Shown: positions 46,694 to 55,542 of the stretch, piece by piece
Layout: the number at the start of each line of letters is the position of its first letter
How positions within the stretch are numbered: position 1 is the stretch's first letter
From: Lentzea aerocolonigenes
Lineage (GTDB): Bacteria; Actinomycetota; Actinomycetes; Mycobacteriales; Pseudonocardiaceae
Direction of reading: 5' to 3'
DNA: 64,000 nucleotides
Assembly (NCBI RefSeq): GCF_000974445.1
Contig: NZ_BBOJ01000012.1
Span: 1-64,000, forward strand
Notes under the pieces: model-generated
The model's input: the letters and a program-made list of their open reading frames with translations, nothing else
Told to the model about the DNA's origin: nothing
The model's database searches: none
Made by a program: the position numbers and the translations under genes

Positions 46694-49546
46694 TCACAGC
46701 TCGTCGAGAAACGTCCCGACAGGACCGAAGGTGAACAGCCCGGTGCCCGCCCCGGCCAGTTCGTCCTTGGCGGGCAACAACATCGCACGGGCACGCGAGC
46801 GCAGTTCGGGATCGTCCAGCCGCACGGCCGCCATCGCCAGCAGGCACGCGCGCGTCTCACCGAGCAGGTCCGCCGGCCCTGGCGGCAACGCCCGCGCGGC
46901 GGCCAGCGCCTCGTCGTGCGGCAGCACCAGCGGACGCACCCAGTCCAGATGAGGACCCCAGTCGTCAGAAAGGTCCACTGTGGATGTACCGTGCAGGCTC
47001 AGCAACGCCAACGGCAGGAGTCCGCGTTCCATGCCCCACATGCCGGTTCCGCGCACACGGGCGGCAGCCGCGCGGTAGGCGCGGTCGGCGTCGGCGACAC
47101 GTCCGGCGGCGGCGAGCTTCAGTGCCGCGTACCAGTCGGTGAACACGCCCACCAACGGCAGGTCGTGACGTCGCGCGAGCTCGTCGGCGGCGGCCGCGTG
47201 CCGGTCGGCGGCCTCGAACTCGGCGAGTGCGGCGCCCGCCTGGACGAGGATCAGGTGGCCGAGGACCTCGTGTGTGACAAGCCCCTCGGCCGCCGCCAGC
47301 TCGACCAGCTCACGGCCGATCGCGGCACGTTCCGGCGCGAGTCCGAGGCGGTTGAACGTGTGCATGAAGCGGGCGTTGAGCGCGAACGCGAGCAGCGCCG
47401 GGTCGCCGAGTTCACGGGCGATGGCCTCGGCTTCCACGGCCTCCGCGAGGTGATCGCCCGTGCCGCGCCGCTCCATCGCGATCGTCGCGAGCAGGCGGGC
47501 ACGGGTGGCGGTGGGGCCGGGGAACGCGGCGAGCGTGCGTTGCGCGGCGGCGGCCAACTCCTCCGAGTGCGTCGGGTCGTCGTTCGTGGTCCAAATCCCT
47601 GGCACGTCGAAGGAACCGATCACGCGAGCAGTCGTCTCAGCGTCGTCAGCGGCCCGCAACGCGACCGAACGGTACGTGCGCGCTGCCTCCAGATCACCGC
47701 TCAGGGCCAACGCCCGCATGAGCCCGATCACCAGGTCGAGCCGCGTGCCGTCCGCAGCGTCAATCGCCGCCCGCCACCACCCGACCGCCGCACGGGGCGA
47801 CCGGCTCGACTCGGCGGCCGCCGCGAACGCCCGCACGGCCTTCTCCCCACGCGCGCCGGCCAGCAAATGGTGGTGCGCCAGCAGCTCCACGTCCCCGGAG
47901 GACTCCAGCGCGTCAGCGACGACCGCGTGCCAGCGCGCCCGCCGCGTCAGCGACACCTCCTCGTACACCGTGTCCCGCACCAGAACGTGGGTGAACCGCG
48001 CACGCCCAGGCGCTTCCTCCACCACGAAACCGGCGTCGAGGGCGACCTCCAGCGCGTCGAGCACGTCACCGCCCGCCAGCGCCGTCAGCAGGTCCACCGA
48101 GACGTCCCGCCCGAGCACGGACGCCTGGTGCAGCACCGTCCGCACCTCCGAGGGCAGAGCGGCGAGCCGGTGCCGGATCACGTCCCGCACTCCCGCCGGC
48201 ACCGCACCGAGGTCGCCACCCGACGCGGACAACCGCGCTAGTTCCTTGACGTAGAAGGGATTCCCGCCGCTGCGCTCGTGGATCACCCACACGTCGGACA
48301 CGGAGGCATCGGTGATCGACCGCACGAGTGCGGCGACCGACTCCTCACCCAGACCACCCAGGTCGACGCGTGCCGGTTCGGCGCGGGCCAGCGCTTCCGA
48401 CGGCACGGCGGCGCGTGTAGTGGCCACGATCATCACCCGGCCGGAGAGAGCGGTAGCGGTGAACGCGGCCAGCACCGCGAGCGTCTCGTCGTCGGCCTGG
48501 TGCAGGTCGTCCAGCACGACCAGCACCGGCGCCGAAGACTCCACAGTGGACACGATCAAGCGCCTCACCCAAAAACGATCACCCGGGACGAGCTTCTCCC
48601 CCAAGGCTTCCACGACCTGCTGCCACGGCCACGCCACCGGCGCGTCCTCCGGGCACCGCGCCCAGACCGTCGTCCAGCCGCGACTGGCGAGCACACCGCT
48701 GAACGCCTCGACGAGCGCGGTCTTGCCCACGCCCGCCTCACCGGTGACCACCGCGATCGCCAGCCCTGCGGACGGCACGGCGGCCTCCAGCGCCGCCAGC
48801 TCCGCGGCCCGCCCCACCAACGACGGCCGCGAAGCGACGTCCAGCCGCGGCGACTGGGCCAGGATGTCCGACTCCAGCGCCCGCAGCTGCGCGCCCGGAT
48901 CGACGCCCAAGTTCTCGGCCAACGCGTGCCGTGCCGCGCGCACCGCCTCCAGCGCGTCGCCCTGACGTCCCTCGCGGTAGAGCGCCAGCGCGAGCAGGCT
49001 CCACGCCTTCTCCCGCCACGGGTGCCCGGCGAGGTGAGCGCGCAGGTCCGCGACGACCTCGGCGGCACGACCCACCGCGAGCGCGGCCTCGGCGCGGCGC
49101 TCGACCGCCACGAGCCGCAGTTCCTCCAGCCGGTCGATCTCCGCCCGCGCCCAGTGCTCGTCGGCGAACTCGGCGTAGGCCGGACCGCGCCACAACGCCA
49201 GGGCACTGTCCAACACGGACAGATCACCGCCGAGCATCTCCTCGAACCGCCACGCGTCGACGTCCTCGGCCAGCAACGCGTACCCCGCCCCCGACGTGAC
49301 CAGCAACGTCGACGGAGTCCGTGGTGGACGATCGGGTTCGAGGGCCTTGCGCAACGCCCCGACGAACGTCTGAACGGCGCCGAGCGCACCGTCCGGCGGG
49401 TCTTCCCAGAGGTCGGCGACCAGGGTGCGAACGGGGACCACGCGGCGCCGCGCGACCAGCAGCCTGGCCAGCACGGCACGGTGCCTGGGGCCGCCGAGAC
49501 GGGCGGATCCCGCGGTCAGCGGGCCGAGCACCCCGAACGTCACCAC
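46694..49546 (-). CDS. AfsR/SARP-type regulator with ATPase and TPR-like domains
   Basis: 950 residues. The OmpR-like DNA-binding domain spans about 3-85 (FGVLGPLTAGSARLGGPRHRAVLARLLVARRRVVPVRTLVADLW), then a bacterial transcriptional activation domain about 88-235 (LDSALALWRGPAYAEFADEHWARAEIDRLEELRLVAVERRAEAAL, ALYREGRQGDALEAVRAARHALAENLGVDPGAQLRAL). The AAA ATPase follows with Walker A GEAGVGKTALVEAF and Walker B VLVVLDDLHQADD, and a helical repeat C-terminus. These regulators often activate antibiotic clusters, but none is visible in this window. Single gene, divergent from a hydrolase. Confidence 0.92.
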   Translation of the reverse strand: MVTFGVLGPLTAGSARLGGPRHRAVLARLLVARRRVVPVRTLVADLWEDPPDGALGAVQTFVGALRKALEPDRPPRTPSTLLVTSGAGYALLAEDVDAWRFEEMLGGDLSVLDSALALWRGPAYAEFADEHWARAEIDRLEELRLVAVERRAEAALAVGRAAEVVADLRAHLAGHPWREKAWSLLALALYREGRQGDALEAVRAARHALAENLGVDPGAQLRALESDILAQSPRLDVASRPSLVGRAAELAALEAAVPSAGLAIAVVTGEAGVGKTALVEAFSGVLASRGWTTVWARCPEDAPVAWPWQQVVEALGEKLVPGDRFWVRRLIVSTVESSAPVLVVLDDLHQADDETLAVLAAFTATALSGRVMIVATTRAAVPSEALARAEPARVDLGGLGEESVAALVRSITDASVSDVWVIHERSGGNPFYVKELARLSASGGDLGAVPAGVRDVIRHRLAALPSEVRTVLHQASVLGRDVSVDLLTALAGGDVLDALEVALDAGFVVEEAPGRARFTHVLVRDTVYEEVSLTRRARWHAVVADALESSGDVELLAHHHLLAGARGEKAVRAFAAAAESSRSPRAAVGWWRAAIDAADGTRLDLVIGLMRALALSGDLEAARTYRSVALRAADDAETTARVIGSFDVPGIWTTNDDPTHSEELAAAAQRTLAAFPGPTATRARLLATIAMERRGTGDHLAEAVEAEAIARELGDPALLAFALNARFMHTFNRLGLAPERAAIGRELVELAAAEGLVTHEVLGHLILVQAGAALAEFEAADRHAAAADELARRHDLPLVGVFTDWYAALKLAAAGRVADADRAYRAAAARVRGTGMWGMERGLLPLALLSLHGTSTVDLSDDWGPHLDWVRPLVLPHDEALAAARALPPGPADLLGETRACLLAMAAVRLDDPELRSRARAMLLPAKDELAGAGTGLFTFGPVGTFLDEL

Positions 49547-49599
49547 CCGCTGACCCTAACGCTGATTCGTTGCTGATCGGGCGCGCGCACAGTGCCGGT

Positions 49600-50454
49600 G
49601 TGAACTTCCACCACCAACGCGTGCGGGTCTCCGGCGGCATCGAGCTCAACGTCGCCACCACCGGCGAGGGCAGCCCGGTCGTGCTCCTGCACGGCTTCCC
49701 GCAGACCCACCTCATGTGGCGGCACGTCGCCGCCGACCTGGCCGCCGACCACACCGTGATCATGCCTGACCTGCGCGGATACGGCGACAGCGACAAACCC
49801 GCCGACACCGGCTCCACCTACGCCAAGCGCACGATGGCCACCGACGTCGTCGAAGTCGCGCAGGCGCTCGGCCACGACCGGTTCGCCCTCGCCGGCCACG
49901 ACCGGGGCGCGCTCGTCGCCTTCCGCACCGGCCTGGACCACCCGGAGCACGTCACGCACCTCGCGTCGCTCGACGTGCTGCCCACCCTCGACATGTGGGA
50001 CGTCATGCGCGGAACGTCCGCCGCCGTCGGGTTCCACCTCTTCCTGATGGCGCAGCCGCCCGGCCTGGCGGAGGAGCTGATCGGCGCCCGGCCGGACGCG
50101 TTCTTCGGCCACTTCCTCGACGCCTGGGCCACCGAGCCCTTCCCCGCCGACGTGCGTGAGGAGTACCTGCGGGCGAGCCGCGAGGCCGTCACGTCGATCG
50201 TCGCGGACTACCGCGCTTCGGCGACGATCGACGTCGAGCACGACACCGCCGACCGCGAGGCGGGCAACCGGTTGAAGATGCCGGTGACGGTTCTGCAGCA
50301 GGACTGGGGTGCGGCGCTCGGGTTCGACGCCGAGGCGCTGTGGCGGGCGTGGGCGCCCGACCTCGACCACCGCACCGTCTCGTGTGGACACTTCATGGCC
50401 GAGGAGGCACCGGACGTGGTGACCGCGGCCCTGCGCGACCTGCTCAGGCGTTGA
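49600..50454 (+). CDS. Alpha/beta hydrolase, haloacetate dehalogenase-like
   Basis: 284 residues from GTG 49600. Oxyanion motif LHGFPQT, then MPDLRGYGDSDKP, nucleophile elbow AGHDRGALVAF with Asp where esterases have Ser, and catalytic His in SCGHFMAEEAP. An Asp nucleophile in GHDRG is characteristic of haloacetate/fluoroacetate dehalogenases and some epoxide hydrolases. It would hydrolyse a carbon-halogen or epoxide bond via an ester intermediate. Lies between the AfsR-type gene (divergent) and a TetR gene (convergent, 11-bp overlap). Confidence 0.85.
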   Translation: MNFHHQRVRVSGGIELNVATTGEGSPVVLLHGFPQTHLMWRHVAADLAADHTVIMPDLRGYGDSDKPADTGSTYAKRTMATDVVEVAQALGHDRFALAGHDRGALVAFRTGLDHPEHVTHLASLDVLPTLDMWDVMRGTSAAVGFHLFLMAQPPGLAEELIGARPDAFFGHFLDAWATEPFPADVREEYLRASREAVTSIVADYRASATIDVEHDTADREAGNRLKMPVTVLQQDWGAALGFDAEALWRAWAPDLDHRTVSCGHFMAEEAPDVVTAALRDLLRR

Positions 50455-51145
50455 GCCCGTCCAGCAGCAACCCGAGCGCGAACTCGAACCGCTCGTGGCC
50501 GACGCCCGCGTTCAGCTCGTCCACGTGCGCGACCGTGTGCGGAAAGCGGCTCACCGGGAGCATCCGCAGCCGGGCGAGCACCTCGGCCCGATCCGCGGCA
50601 GGCTCCGGATGGCCGCGCAACGACGCCTCGTAGGTGTAGGCGCTGACGTACAGCAGGGCGGCGTCGATCGCCCACGCCGCCGACCGCGGTGGCACGCCAC
50701 CGGCCAGCAGGATCGCGAGCATCCCCTCGGTGATCCGCAGCGTGTCGAGGTTGTTCGGCGGTGCGGACAGCGCCGCGCGCGCGATCCCGGGATACCGGAG
50801 GAACTCGTCGCGCAGCTGTCCGCACACGTCGATCATCTGCGCGCGCCACCGCGCGGGGTCGGGCGCGGGCAGCGACACGTTCCTGCTCAACGTGCCGATG
50901 AGCAGGTCGTCGAGCTCAGCCTTGTTGCGGACGTGCGCGTAGAGCGAGGCCGGTCCGGTCTCCAGCGCGGCGGCGACCCGCCTCATCGTCAGCGCGTCGA
51001 ACCCCTCGGTCTCGACCAGCCGCAACGCCGTGGTGACGATGCGGCCGACCGTGATCGGTTCCTTGCGCGCCGGTGGCTCGTCCTGCTGCTCCAGCGCCGC
51101 GATCTGGGTCGCCCACTCCGCACGGGACGACGGTTTCCGCTTCAT
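50444..51145 (-). CDS. TetR-family regulator of the divergent exporter
   Basis: 233 residues from ATG 51145; ATG 51154 is also possible. The helix-turn-helix is at about 35-80 (GRIVTTALRLVETEGFDALTMRRVAAALETGPASLYAHVRNKAELDDLLIG). The C-terminal domain is of the class-B TetR type (LLYVSAYTYEASL). The 52-bp gap to the exporter start contains a 19-bp-arm dyad, the probable operator, so drug-dependent derepression of the exporter is expected. Confidence 0.92.
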   Translation of the reverse strand: MKRKPSSRAEWATQIAALEQQDEPPARKEPITVGRIVTTALRLVETEGFDALTMRRVAAALETGPASLYAHVRNKAELDDLLIGTLSRNVSLPAPDPARWRAQMIDVCGQLRDEFLRYPGIARAALSAPPNNLDTLRITEGMLAILLAGGVPPRSAAWAIDAALLYVSAYTYEASLRGHPEPAADRAEVLARLRMLPVSRFPHTVAHVDELNAGVGHERFEFALGLLLDGLNA

Positions 51146-51160
51146 GACCCACATCCTACA

Positions 51161-51205
51161 GTTGACACGAACACTGTTCGTCCGTAGAACGGTGTTCGTG
51201 TCAAC
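51161..51205. promoter_or_regulatory. TetR operator overlapping the exporter promoter
   Basis: GTTGACACGAACACTGTTC (51161-51179) and GAACGGTGTTCGTGTCAAC (51187-51205), one mismatch over 19 bp. Inside it is the perfect 15-bp palindrome ACGAACACTGTTCGT (51167-51181) and a second, weaker copy. Plus-strand -35 TTGACA (51162-51167), 17-bp spacer, -10 TAGAAC (51185-51190). Transcription should begin at or next to GTG 51198. Confidence 0.75.
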
Positions 51206-52643
51206 TCCCCGTTCCCTGCGAGAGGCGTGGATCGCCCTCGCCGGTCTGTCCGCCGTGTTCCTGTTCGAAATGCTGGACAACTCGATCCTGAACGTCGCCC
51301 TGCCCACCATCGGCCGCGACCTGAACACGTCGACGACGGCGCTGCAGTGGGTCTCGAACTCCTACGCCGTCGTGTTCGGCGGCCTGATGCTGGTGTTCGG
51401 CGCCGTCGCGGACCGGTTCGGCCGCCGCAGAGTGATGCTCGCCGGACTGGTGCTCCTCGGTGTCGCGAGCCTCGCGACGGTGTTCGTCACCTCCGTGGCC
51501 GCGCTCATCGCCGTGCGCTCCGTCATGGGCGTCGCGGCCGCCATGACGACGCCGGGCTCGATCGCGCTGGCCTTCCGGTTGTTCGAAGGCGACGATCTCC
51601 GCGTCCGGGCGATGACGCTGATCTCCACCGTCGGCCTCGTCGGCCTCGCGATCGGCCCTCCGCTCGGCGGTTTCGTGCTCGCCGTCGCCGACTGGCAGGT
51701 GCTGCTGCTCGTCAACGTGCCGATCGCGGTGCTGGCGATCATCGGCATCGGTCGCGGCGTCCAGCCCGACACCGAGGCTGACCTGCACCGGGACCCCGCG
51801 GACATCCTCGGCGGCGTGCTCGGCACCGCCACCATCGTGCTCGCCCTCGTCGTGCCGACGTTCTTCGTCGAGCGGGGCACCGGGTCGTGGCTGCCGTGGA
51901 CCGCGGCGGCACTGACAGCAGCGGCCGCGGTGCTGTACGTCGTTCGTGCGCGCGCTGCGAGCCATCCGTTGCTCGACCCGAAACTCGTCGCACGTCCGTT
52001 GGTGGCCAGCGGTCTCGCGTACAAGGCCGCGACCGGTCTGGCCGCGGCCGGCCTCACCTACCTCGTGACGCTTCAGCTGCAGCTCGACTGGGGGTGGTCA
52101 CCGGCGCTGGCGGCGGCCGGGATGCTGCCGCAGGTCGTCGTCCTCATCGCCGCGGGCCCGCTCGTCAACCGGTTCGTGCGCCGCACCGGGCTCGACCGGG
52201 CCGCGTGGCTCGGCGCCGCCTGCGTCGTGGCCGGCCTCGCCGTCTACGCGCTGCTCGGCCGGCTCGGTTACCTGCCGGTGGCGCTCGCCCTGGTGCTCGT
52301 CGCGGTGGGCATCCGCGTGGTCGGCGCCGTCGCGGGGGTGAACGTGCTCAAGGGACTGCCGGAGAACCGGACCTCGATCGGCGCGGCGCTCGTGGACACC
52401 GCGTCGCAGGTCACCGCCGCCGCGGGGGTCGCCGTCAGCGGCACCGTTCTCGCCGTGATGTTCTCCGGCGGCATCGCCCAGCACGGCTGGAGCGGCCTGC
52501 AGACCGCGCAGTTCGAGAACGCGATCACCGTCGGAGGCCTGCTGCTGACGGCGATGTCGGCCGCGCTCGCCGGATGGGCCTTCCTCCACGCCAGGAAAGC
52601 CGGCCTGCTCGACGGGAGACTGAGATCGGCTGTATCGGGGTAA
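51198..52643 (+). CDS. MFS drug exporter, DHA2 (EmrB/QacA) type
   Basis: 481 residues from GTG 51198 (VSTPRSLREAWIALAG); GTG 51192 lies too close to the promoter. About fourteen helices. LDNSILNVALPTIGRDLNTSTTALQWVSNSYAVVFGGLMLVFGAVADRFGRRRVMLAG contains the DHA2 motifs D1 and A; GLAIGPPLGGFVLAVADWQVLLLVNVPIAV is motif C. Exports drugs or metabolites using the proton gradient. Controlled by the divergent TetR. No ribosome site, as expected for a leaderless message. Confidence 0.92.
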   Translation: MSTPRSLREAWIALAGLSAVFLFEMLDNSILNVALPTIGRDLNTSTTALQWVSNSYAVVFGGLMLVFGAVADRFGRRRVMLAGLVLLGVASLATVFVTSVAALIAVRSVMGVAAAMTTPGSIALAFRLFEGDDLRVRAMTLISTVGLVGLAIGPPLGGFVLAVADWQVLLLVNVPIAVLAIIGIGRGVQPDTEADLHRDPADILGGVLGTATIVLALVVPTFFVERGTGSWLPWTAAALTAAAAVLYVVRARAASHPLLDPKLVARPLVASGLAYKAATGLAAAGLTYLVTLQLQLDWGWSPALAAAGMLPQVVVLIAAGPLVNRFVRRTGLDRAAWLGAACVVAGLAVYALLGRLGYLPVALALVLVAVGIRVVGAVAGVNVLKGLPENRTSIGAALVDTASQVTAAAGVAVSGTVLAVMFSGGIAQHGWSGLQTAQFENAITVGGLLLTAMSAALAGWAFLHARKAGLLDGRLRSAVSG

Positions 52644-52702
52644 AGAACCACTACCGTGCACGCGCGCGCGTTTGTGCGGGAGGCCACCGCGGTGGCCGGC
52701 CA

Positions 52703-52746
52703 GAACCGGCGCGGGGAGTTGAGCACTCCAGCACCCGCGCCGGTTC
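52703..52746 (+). terminator. Hairpin after the DHA2 exporter gene
   Basis: Arms GAACCGGCGCGGG (52703-52715) and CCCGCGCCGGTTC (52734-52746), perfect, and the inner part (GAGT/ACTC) can pair too. The 197-bp gap between the exporter and the GAF-ANTAR gene also has CCACCGCGGTGG (52684-52695). No gene seen in it. Confidence 0.6.
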
Positions 52747-52840
52747 GGTTCGTCTCACGCCATGTGGCAGTACCATTCGCCGTGAGAGCGTTGAAAAACC
52801 AGCGCCGCGACTTCGTTTTTCGGCGAGAGGGTGACGCGGC

Positions 52841-53581
52841 ATGGACGACGGCCGGCCGGATGCGGTCGAGCGCCTCGACGAGGCGACTGCGGCCCTGGCG
52901 CAGCTGCGTGACGGCTTCTCCTCAGAGGAGCCTCTCGACCAGGTGTTGCAACGCCTCGCGGAGACCGCGGTGATGGCGACCGCGGACGCCGACGCGGTCA
53001 CGATCACCGTGAACCCGCAGGACCCCCGCACCGCCGCCGCCAGCGACCGCTCGCTCATCGAGATCGACGAGAAGCAGTACGGCGCCAACCGGGGGCCGTG
53101 CCTGGAGGCAGCCCGCACGCTCGCGGCGGTGCGCGCGGTGGTCGGCGAGAACAGGGACAACTGGCCGGAGTTCGAGGCCAGCGCGGAACAACACGGCGTG
53201 CGCGCCTACCTGTCGGTGCCCGTGGTGCTGCCCGCGTCGGACAGAACCGACGCCAGACACGTGGGCTCGCTCAACATCTACAGCTACACGGCGACCGCCT
53301 TCGACCCGTTCGACGAGGGCCTGATGCGATTGTTCACCACCGCCGCCAGCGCGGCGATCGCCAACGCCCACCAGTGGCAGCGGTCCCGCGAGCACATCAG
53401 GCAGCTCGAGACCGCACTGGTCTCCCGTGCCATGATCGAGCAGGCGAAAGGCGCTCTCATGGCCGTGCACGGCTGCACCGCCGAAGAAGCGTTCACGATG
53501 CTCGTGCAACGCTCCCAGCGCGACAACGTCAAGCTCCGCGACGTCGCGAAGGACCTCCTCGACAGCCTCGCCAAGCGGTGA
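52841..53581 (+). CDS. GAF and ANTAR domain protein
   Basis: 246 residues from ATG 52841 with GAGAGGG about 10 nt upstream. A GAF sensor domain covers about 30-180 (LDQVLQRLAETAVMATADADAVTITV...YGANRGPCLEAARTL...YLSVPVVLPAS...GSLNIYSYTATAFDPFDEGLMRLFTTAASAAIANA). The ANTAR RNA-binding domain is at about 190-243 (LETALVSRAMIEQAKGALMAVHGCTAEEAFTMLVQRSQRDNVKLRDVAKDLLDSL). ANTAR proteins prevent transcription termination by binding paired hairpins in nascent RNA. The RNA target here is unknown. Confidence 0.95.
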   Translation: MDDGRPDAVERLDEATAALAQLRDGFSSEEPLDQVLQRLAETAVMATADADAVTITVNPQDPRTAAASDRSLIEIDEKQYGANRGPCLEAARTLAAVRAVVGENRDNWPEFEASAEQHGVRAYLSVPVVLPASDRTDARHVGSLNIYSYTATAFDPFDEGLMRLFTTAASAAIANAHQWQRSREHIRQLETALVSRAMIEQAKGALMAVHGCTAEEAFTMLVQRSQRDNVKLRDVAKDLLDSLAKR

Positions 53582-53584
53582 CGC

Positions 53585-54019
53585 TCAGGAGCGTTCGAGG
53601 CACTGCCGGAGACGTTCGAGGTCGGCGTTGATGCTCTTGCGCACCTGACGGGCCATGAACGGCGTCGCCCACCCGAAGAACCGGCCGGGCGACCCGATCG
53701 CCCTGATCGCGACACTCGTGCCGTCCGTCGTGTCGCCGAGCTCGTAGCGGACGGTCATCGGGAACGGCCGGTCGACCTTCATCTCCACCAGGCGGTCCGG
53801 CTCGTGCTCGGTGACGACGTAGCCGTAGAGGAACTCCCTGCCGAGGAACCGCGCGGTGCGCTCGACGGTCGCGCCCGTGGTGAGCGTGCCGGGCTGGGCG
53901 GGACGGCTGGAGGTGATGCCGCCGGTCCACTCGAGATCGTGGGCCGGGTCGAACATGAACGCGGCGACTTCGGCGCGCGGCCGGTGCACGAGCACCTCGG
54001 GGCGGGGGTCGACGGCCAT
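53585..54019 (-). CDS. SRPBCC (START-like) family protein
   Basis: 144 residues from ATG 54019 with GGAGGTG upstream. VLVHRPRAEVAAFMFDPAHDLEWTGGITSSRP is the usual opening of polyketide-cyclase/AHSA1-like folds, and VEMKVDRPFPMTVRYELGDTTDGTSVAIRAIG continues the curved sheet. It would bind a hydrophobic ligand. Convergent with the GAF-ANTAR gene (3-bp gap). No further clue to function. Confidence 0.85.
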   Translation of the reverse strand: MAVDPRPEVLVHRPRAEVAAFMFDPAHDLEWTGGITSSRPAQPGTLTTGATVERTARFLGREFLYGYVVTEHEPDRLVEMKVDRPFPMTVRYELGDTTDGTSVAIRAIGSPGRFFGWATPFMARQVRKSINADLERLRQCLERS

Positions 54020-54137
54020 CTTGCACCTCCGTGCGGCGAGAATCTCACGCTACGCCTGGTCCGACCAGGTGAACAACGGCCCGAAAGAGGTGCGTGGAGC
54101 TACCCACAGTGGACTGTCGTGAGTCAGGGTGTGCGCC

Positions 54138-54629
54138 ATGGAGAGGCGACAGGCTGCGCTGGGTTCCGTTGCGTTCTTCGTGCTGGCTCCCGGCTGCGTG
54201 GCCGGCCTGTTCCCGTGGCTGCTGACCCGGTGGCGGTCGCTGCCCTTCTGGCTGCCGCTGCGCTGGGTCGGCGTCGTGCTCCTGGTGGCGGCACTGGCCG
54301 TGCTGGTCGCCTCGTTCGCCCGGTTCGTCGCGGAGGGGTTCGGCACGCCCGCACCGGTCGCGCCACCGGACCGCCTCGTCGTCGGCGGGTTCTACCGGTA
54401 CGTGCGCAACCCGATGTACGTCGCCGTGCTGTCACTGATCATCGGACAAGCGCTGGCGCTGGGGCAGCTGATCCTCTTCGCCTACGCCGCCGTGGTGTGC
54501 GCGGCGTTCGCGGCGATGGTGCACTGGCACGAGGAACCCGCGCTGCACCGCCAGTTCGGGGAGCAGTACGACACCTACCGGGCGGCGGTGCCCGGCTGGG
54601 TGCCGCGGCTGCGGCCCTGGCAGCGCTAG
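54138..54629 (+). CDS. Isoprenylcysteine carboxyl methyltransferase-like membrane protein
   Basis: 163 residues from ATG 54138; GTG 54129 is in frame but abuts the CAGGG site. Four or five helices. The C-terminal signature GGFYRYVRNPMYVAVLSLIIGQALALG and HWHEEPALHRQFGEQYDTYRAAVPGWVPRL is the ICMT/PEMT domain with the SAM-binding RHPxY-like and E-x-x-L motifs. Bacterial members are of unknown substrate, possibly lipids. Its stop shares CTAG with the convergent gene. Confidence 0.85.
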   Translation: MERRQAALGSVAFFVLAPGCVAGLFPWLLTRWRSLPFWLPLRWVGVVLLVAALAVLVASFARFVAEGFGTPAPVAPPDRLVVGGFYRYVRNPMYVAVLSLIIGQALALGQLILFAYAAVVCAAFAAMVHWHEEPALHRQFGEQYDTYRAAVPGWVPRLRPWQR

Positions 54630-55489
54630 GACACCAGCACCGTGAGCGCCGCCGTGTGCACCTTGCCGCCGAGCGCGAACTCCAGGAACAGCCGGTACTC
54701 CCCACGTTCGGGGATCACGGCCTGGAAGGTCAGCTCACCGTTGATCAACGGCATGCCGGCGGGCTCCACCGGGTGCATGTGGGTGGCCGACAGCAGCATC
54801 GTGTGGAAGCCGGTCAGGTGCCCGTTGGCGCCCAGGTGGGGCTCCACCGAGGACACCGGCTCGCCGCCGGGGTGCCGGAGGCGGAACCGCAGAGTTTGTT
54901 GCCGCAGAGGAGAAAGCGGGGCGTCATCGGCGCGTTCCACGACGAAGCCGCTCTCGGTTACCCCGGACGCCGACGCTTCCGGCACCGGCACGAGGTCCGT
55001 GTCGCCTGGCAAGCTGAACGGCACACCCAGCACGACCGGGTGCCGCGCGTCCTTGGAGTCCAGCGGGACGAACTCCGCGAACATCCGGTAAGCGCCGCCG
55101 TCGGGCAGGTCCAGCGTCACGTGCCAGGTGTCGCCTTCGAGCACCGGGTGCTCGTGCCGGAAGATGTGCATGTCGTCCCGCACGGCGAAGAAGTGCATCT
55201 GTTTGGTCTGGTCGTCCAGGAACCGGGTGACAGGTTTGCCGTCACCGCCGAGGATCCGGAACGCGACGGGCACGCCGGTGCCGCGGCGCTCCGGCATCAC
55301 CACGCGTTCGAACCGGTAGCCGGACTCGGCCTCCGACAGGCCGTCACTGTGCGCGGCGGGCGTCACCGGGCCCATGTTCTGGTGCTGCATCGGCGGAGCG
55401 CTGCGGCCGAACACCACCACGGCGCCCGACACCACGACGACGACCGCGACCAGGGCGAAGATCCAGTCGACCAAGCTCAGTCTGCGCAT
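54626..55489 (-). CDS. Membrane-anchored His-rich beta protein, possibly metal-related
   Basis: 287 residues from ATG 55489, with GGGAG 6 nt upstream. One N-terminal anchor (LSLVDWIFALVAVVVVVSGAVVVFG), then about 240 extracytoplasmic residues in beta-rich repeats. There are His/Met-rich patches (PPMQHQNMG, MHFFAVRDDMHIFRHEHP, GHLTGFHTMLLSATHMHPVEPAGM) that could bind copper or another soft metal. Similar proteins are common in actinomycetes as hypothetical secreted proteins. It probably forms an operon with the upstream LVIVD/P-domain gene (54 bp away). Confidence 0.65.
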   Translation of the reverse strand: MRRLSLVDWIFALVAVVVVVSGAVVVFGRSAPPMQHQNMGPVTPAAHSDGLSEAESGYRFERVVMPERRGTGVPVAFRILGGDGKPVTRFLDDQTKQMHFFAVRDDMHIFRHEHPVLEGDTWHVTLDLPDGGAYRMFAEFVPLDSKDARHPVVLGVPFSLPGDTDLVPVPEASASGVTESGFVVERADDAPLSPLRQQTLRFRLRHPGGEPVSSVEPHLGANGHLTGFHTMLLSATHMHPVEPAGMPLINGELTFQAVIPERGEYRLFLEFALGGKVHTAALTVLVS

Positions 55490-55542
55490 GACCACTCCCG
55501 GACGGTGCGCGGGCTCCGGGGGAACCCGCGCACGGCCTCATC

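Noticed and set aside
46694..49546. Pathway-specific activator of a nearby antibiotic cluster
   Set aside because: No biosynthetic cluster in the window; a global or orphan regulator is as likely.
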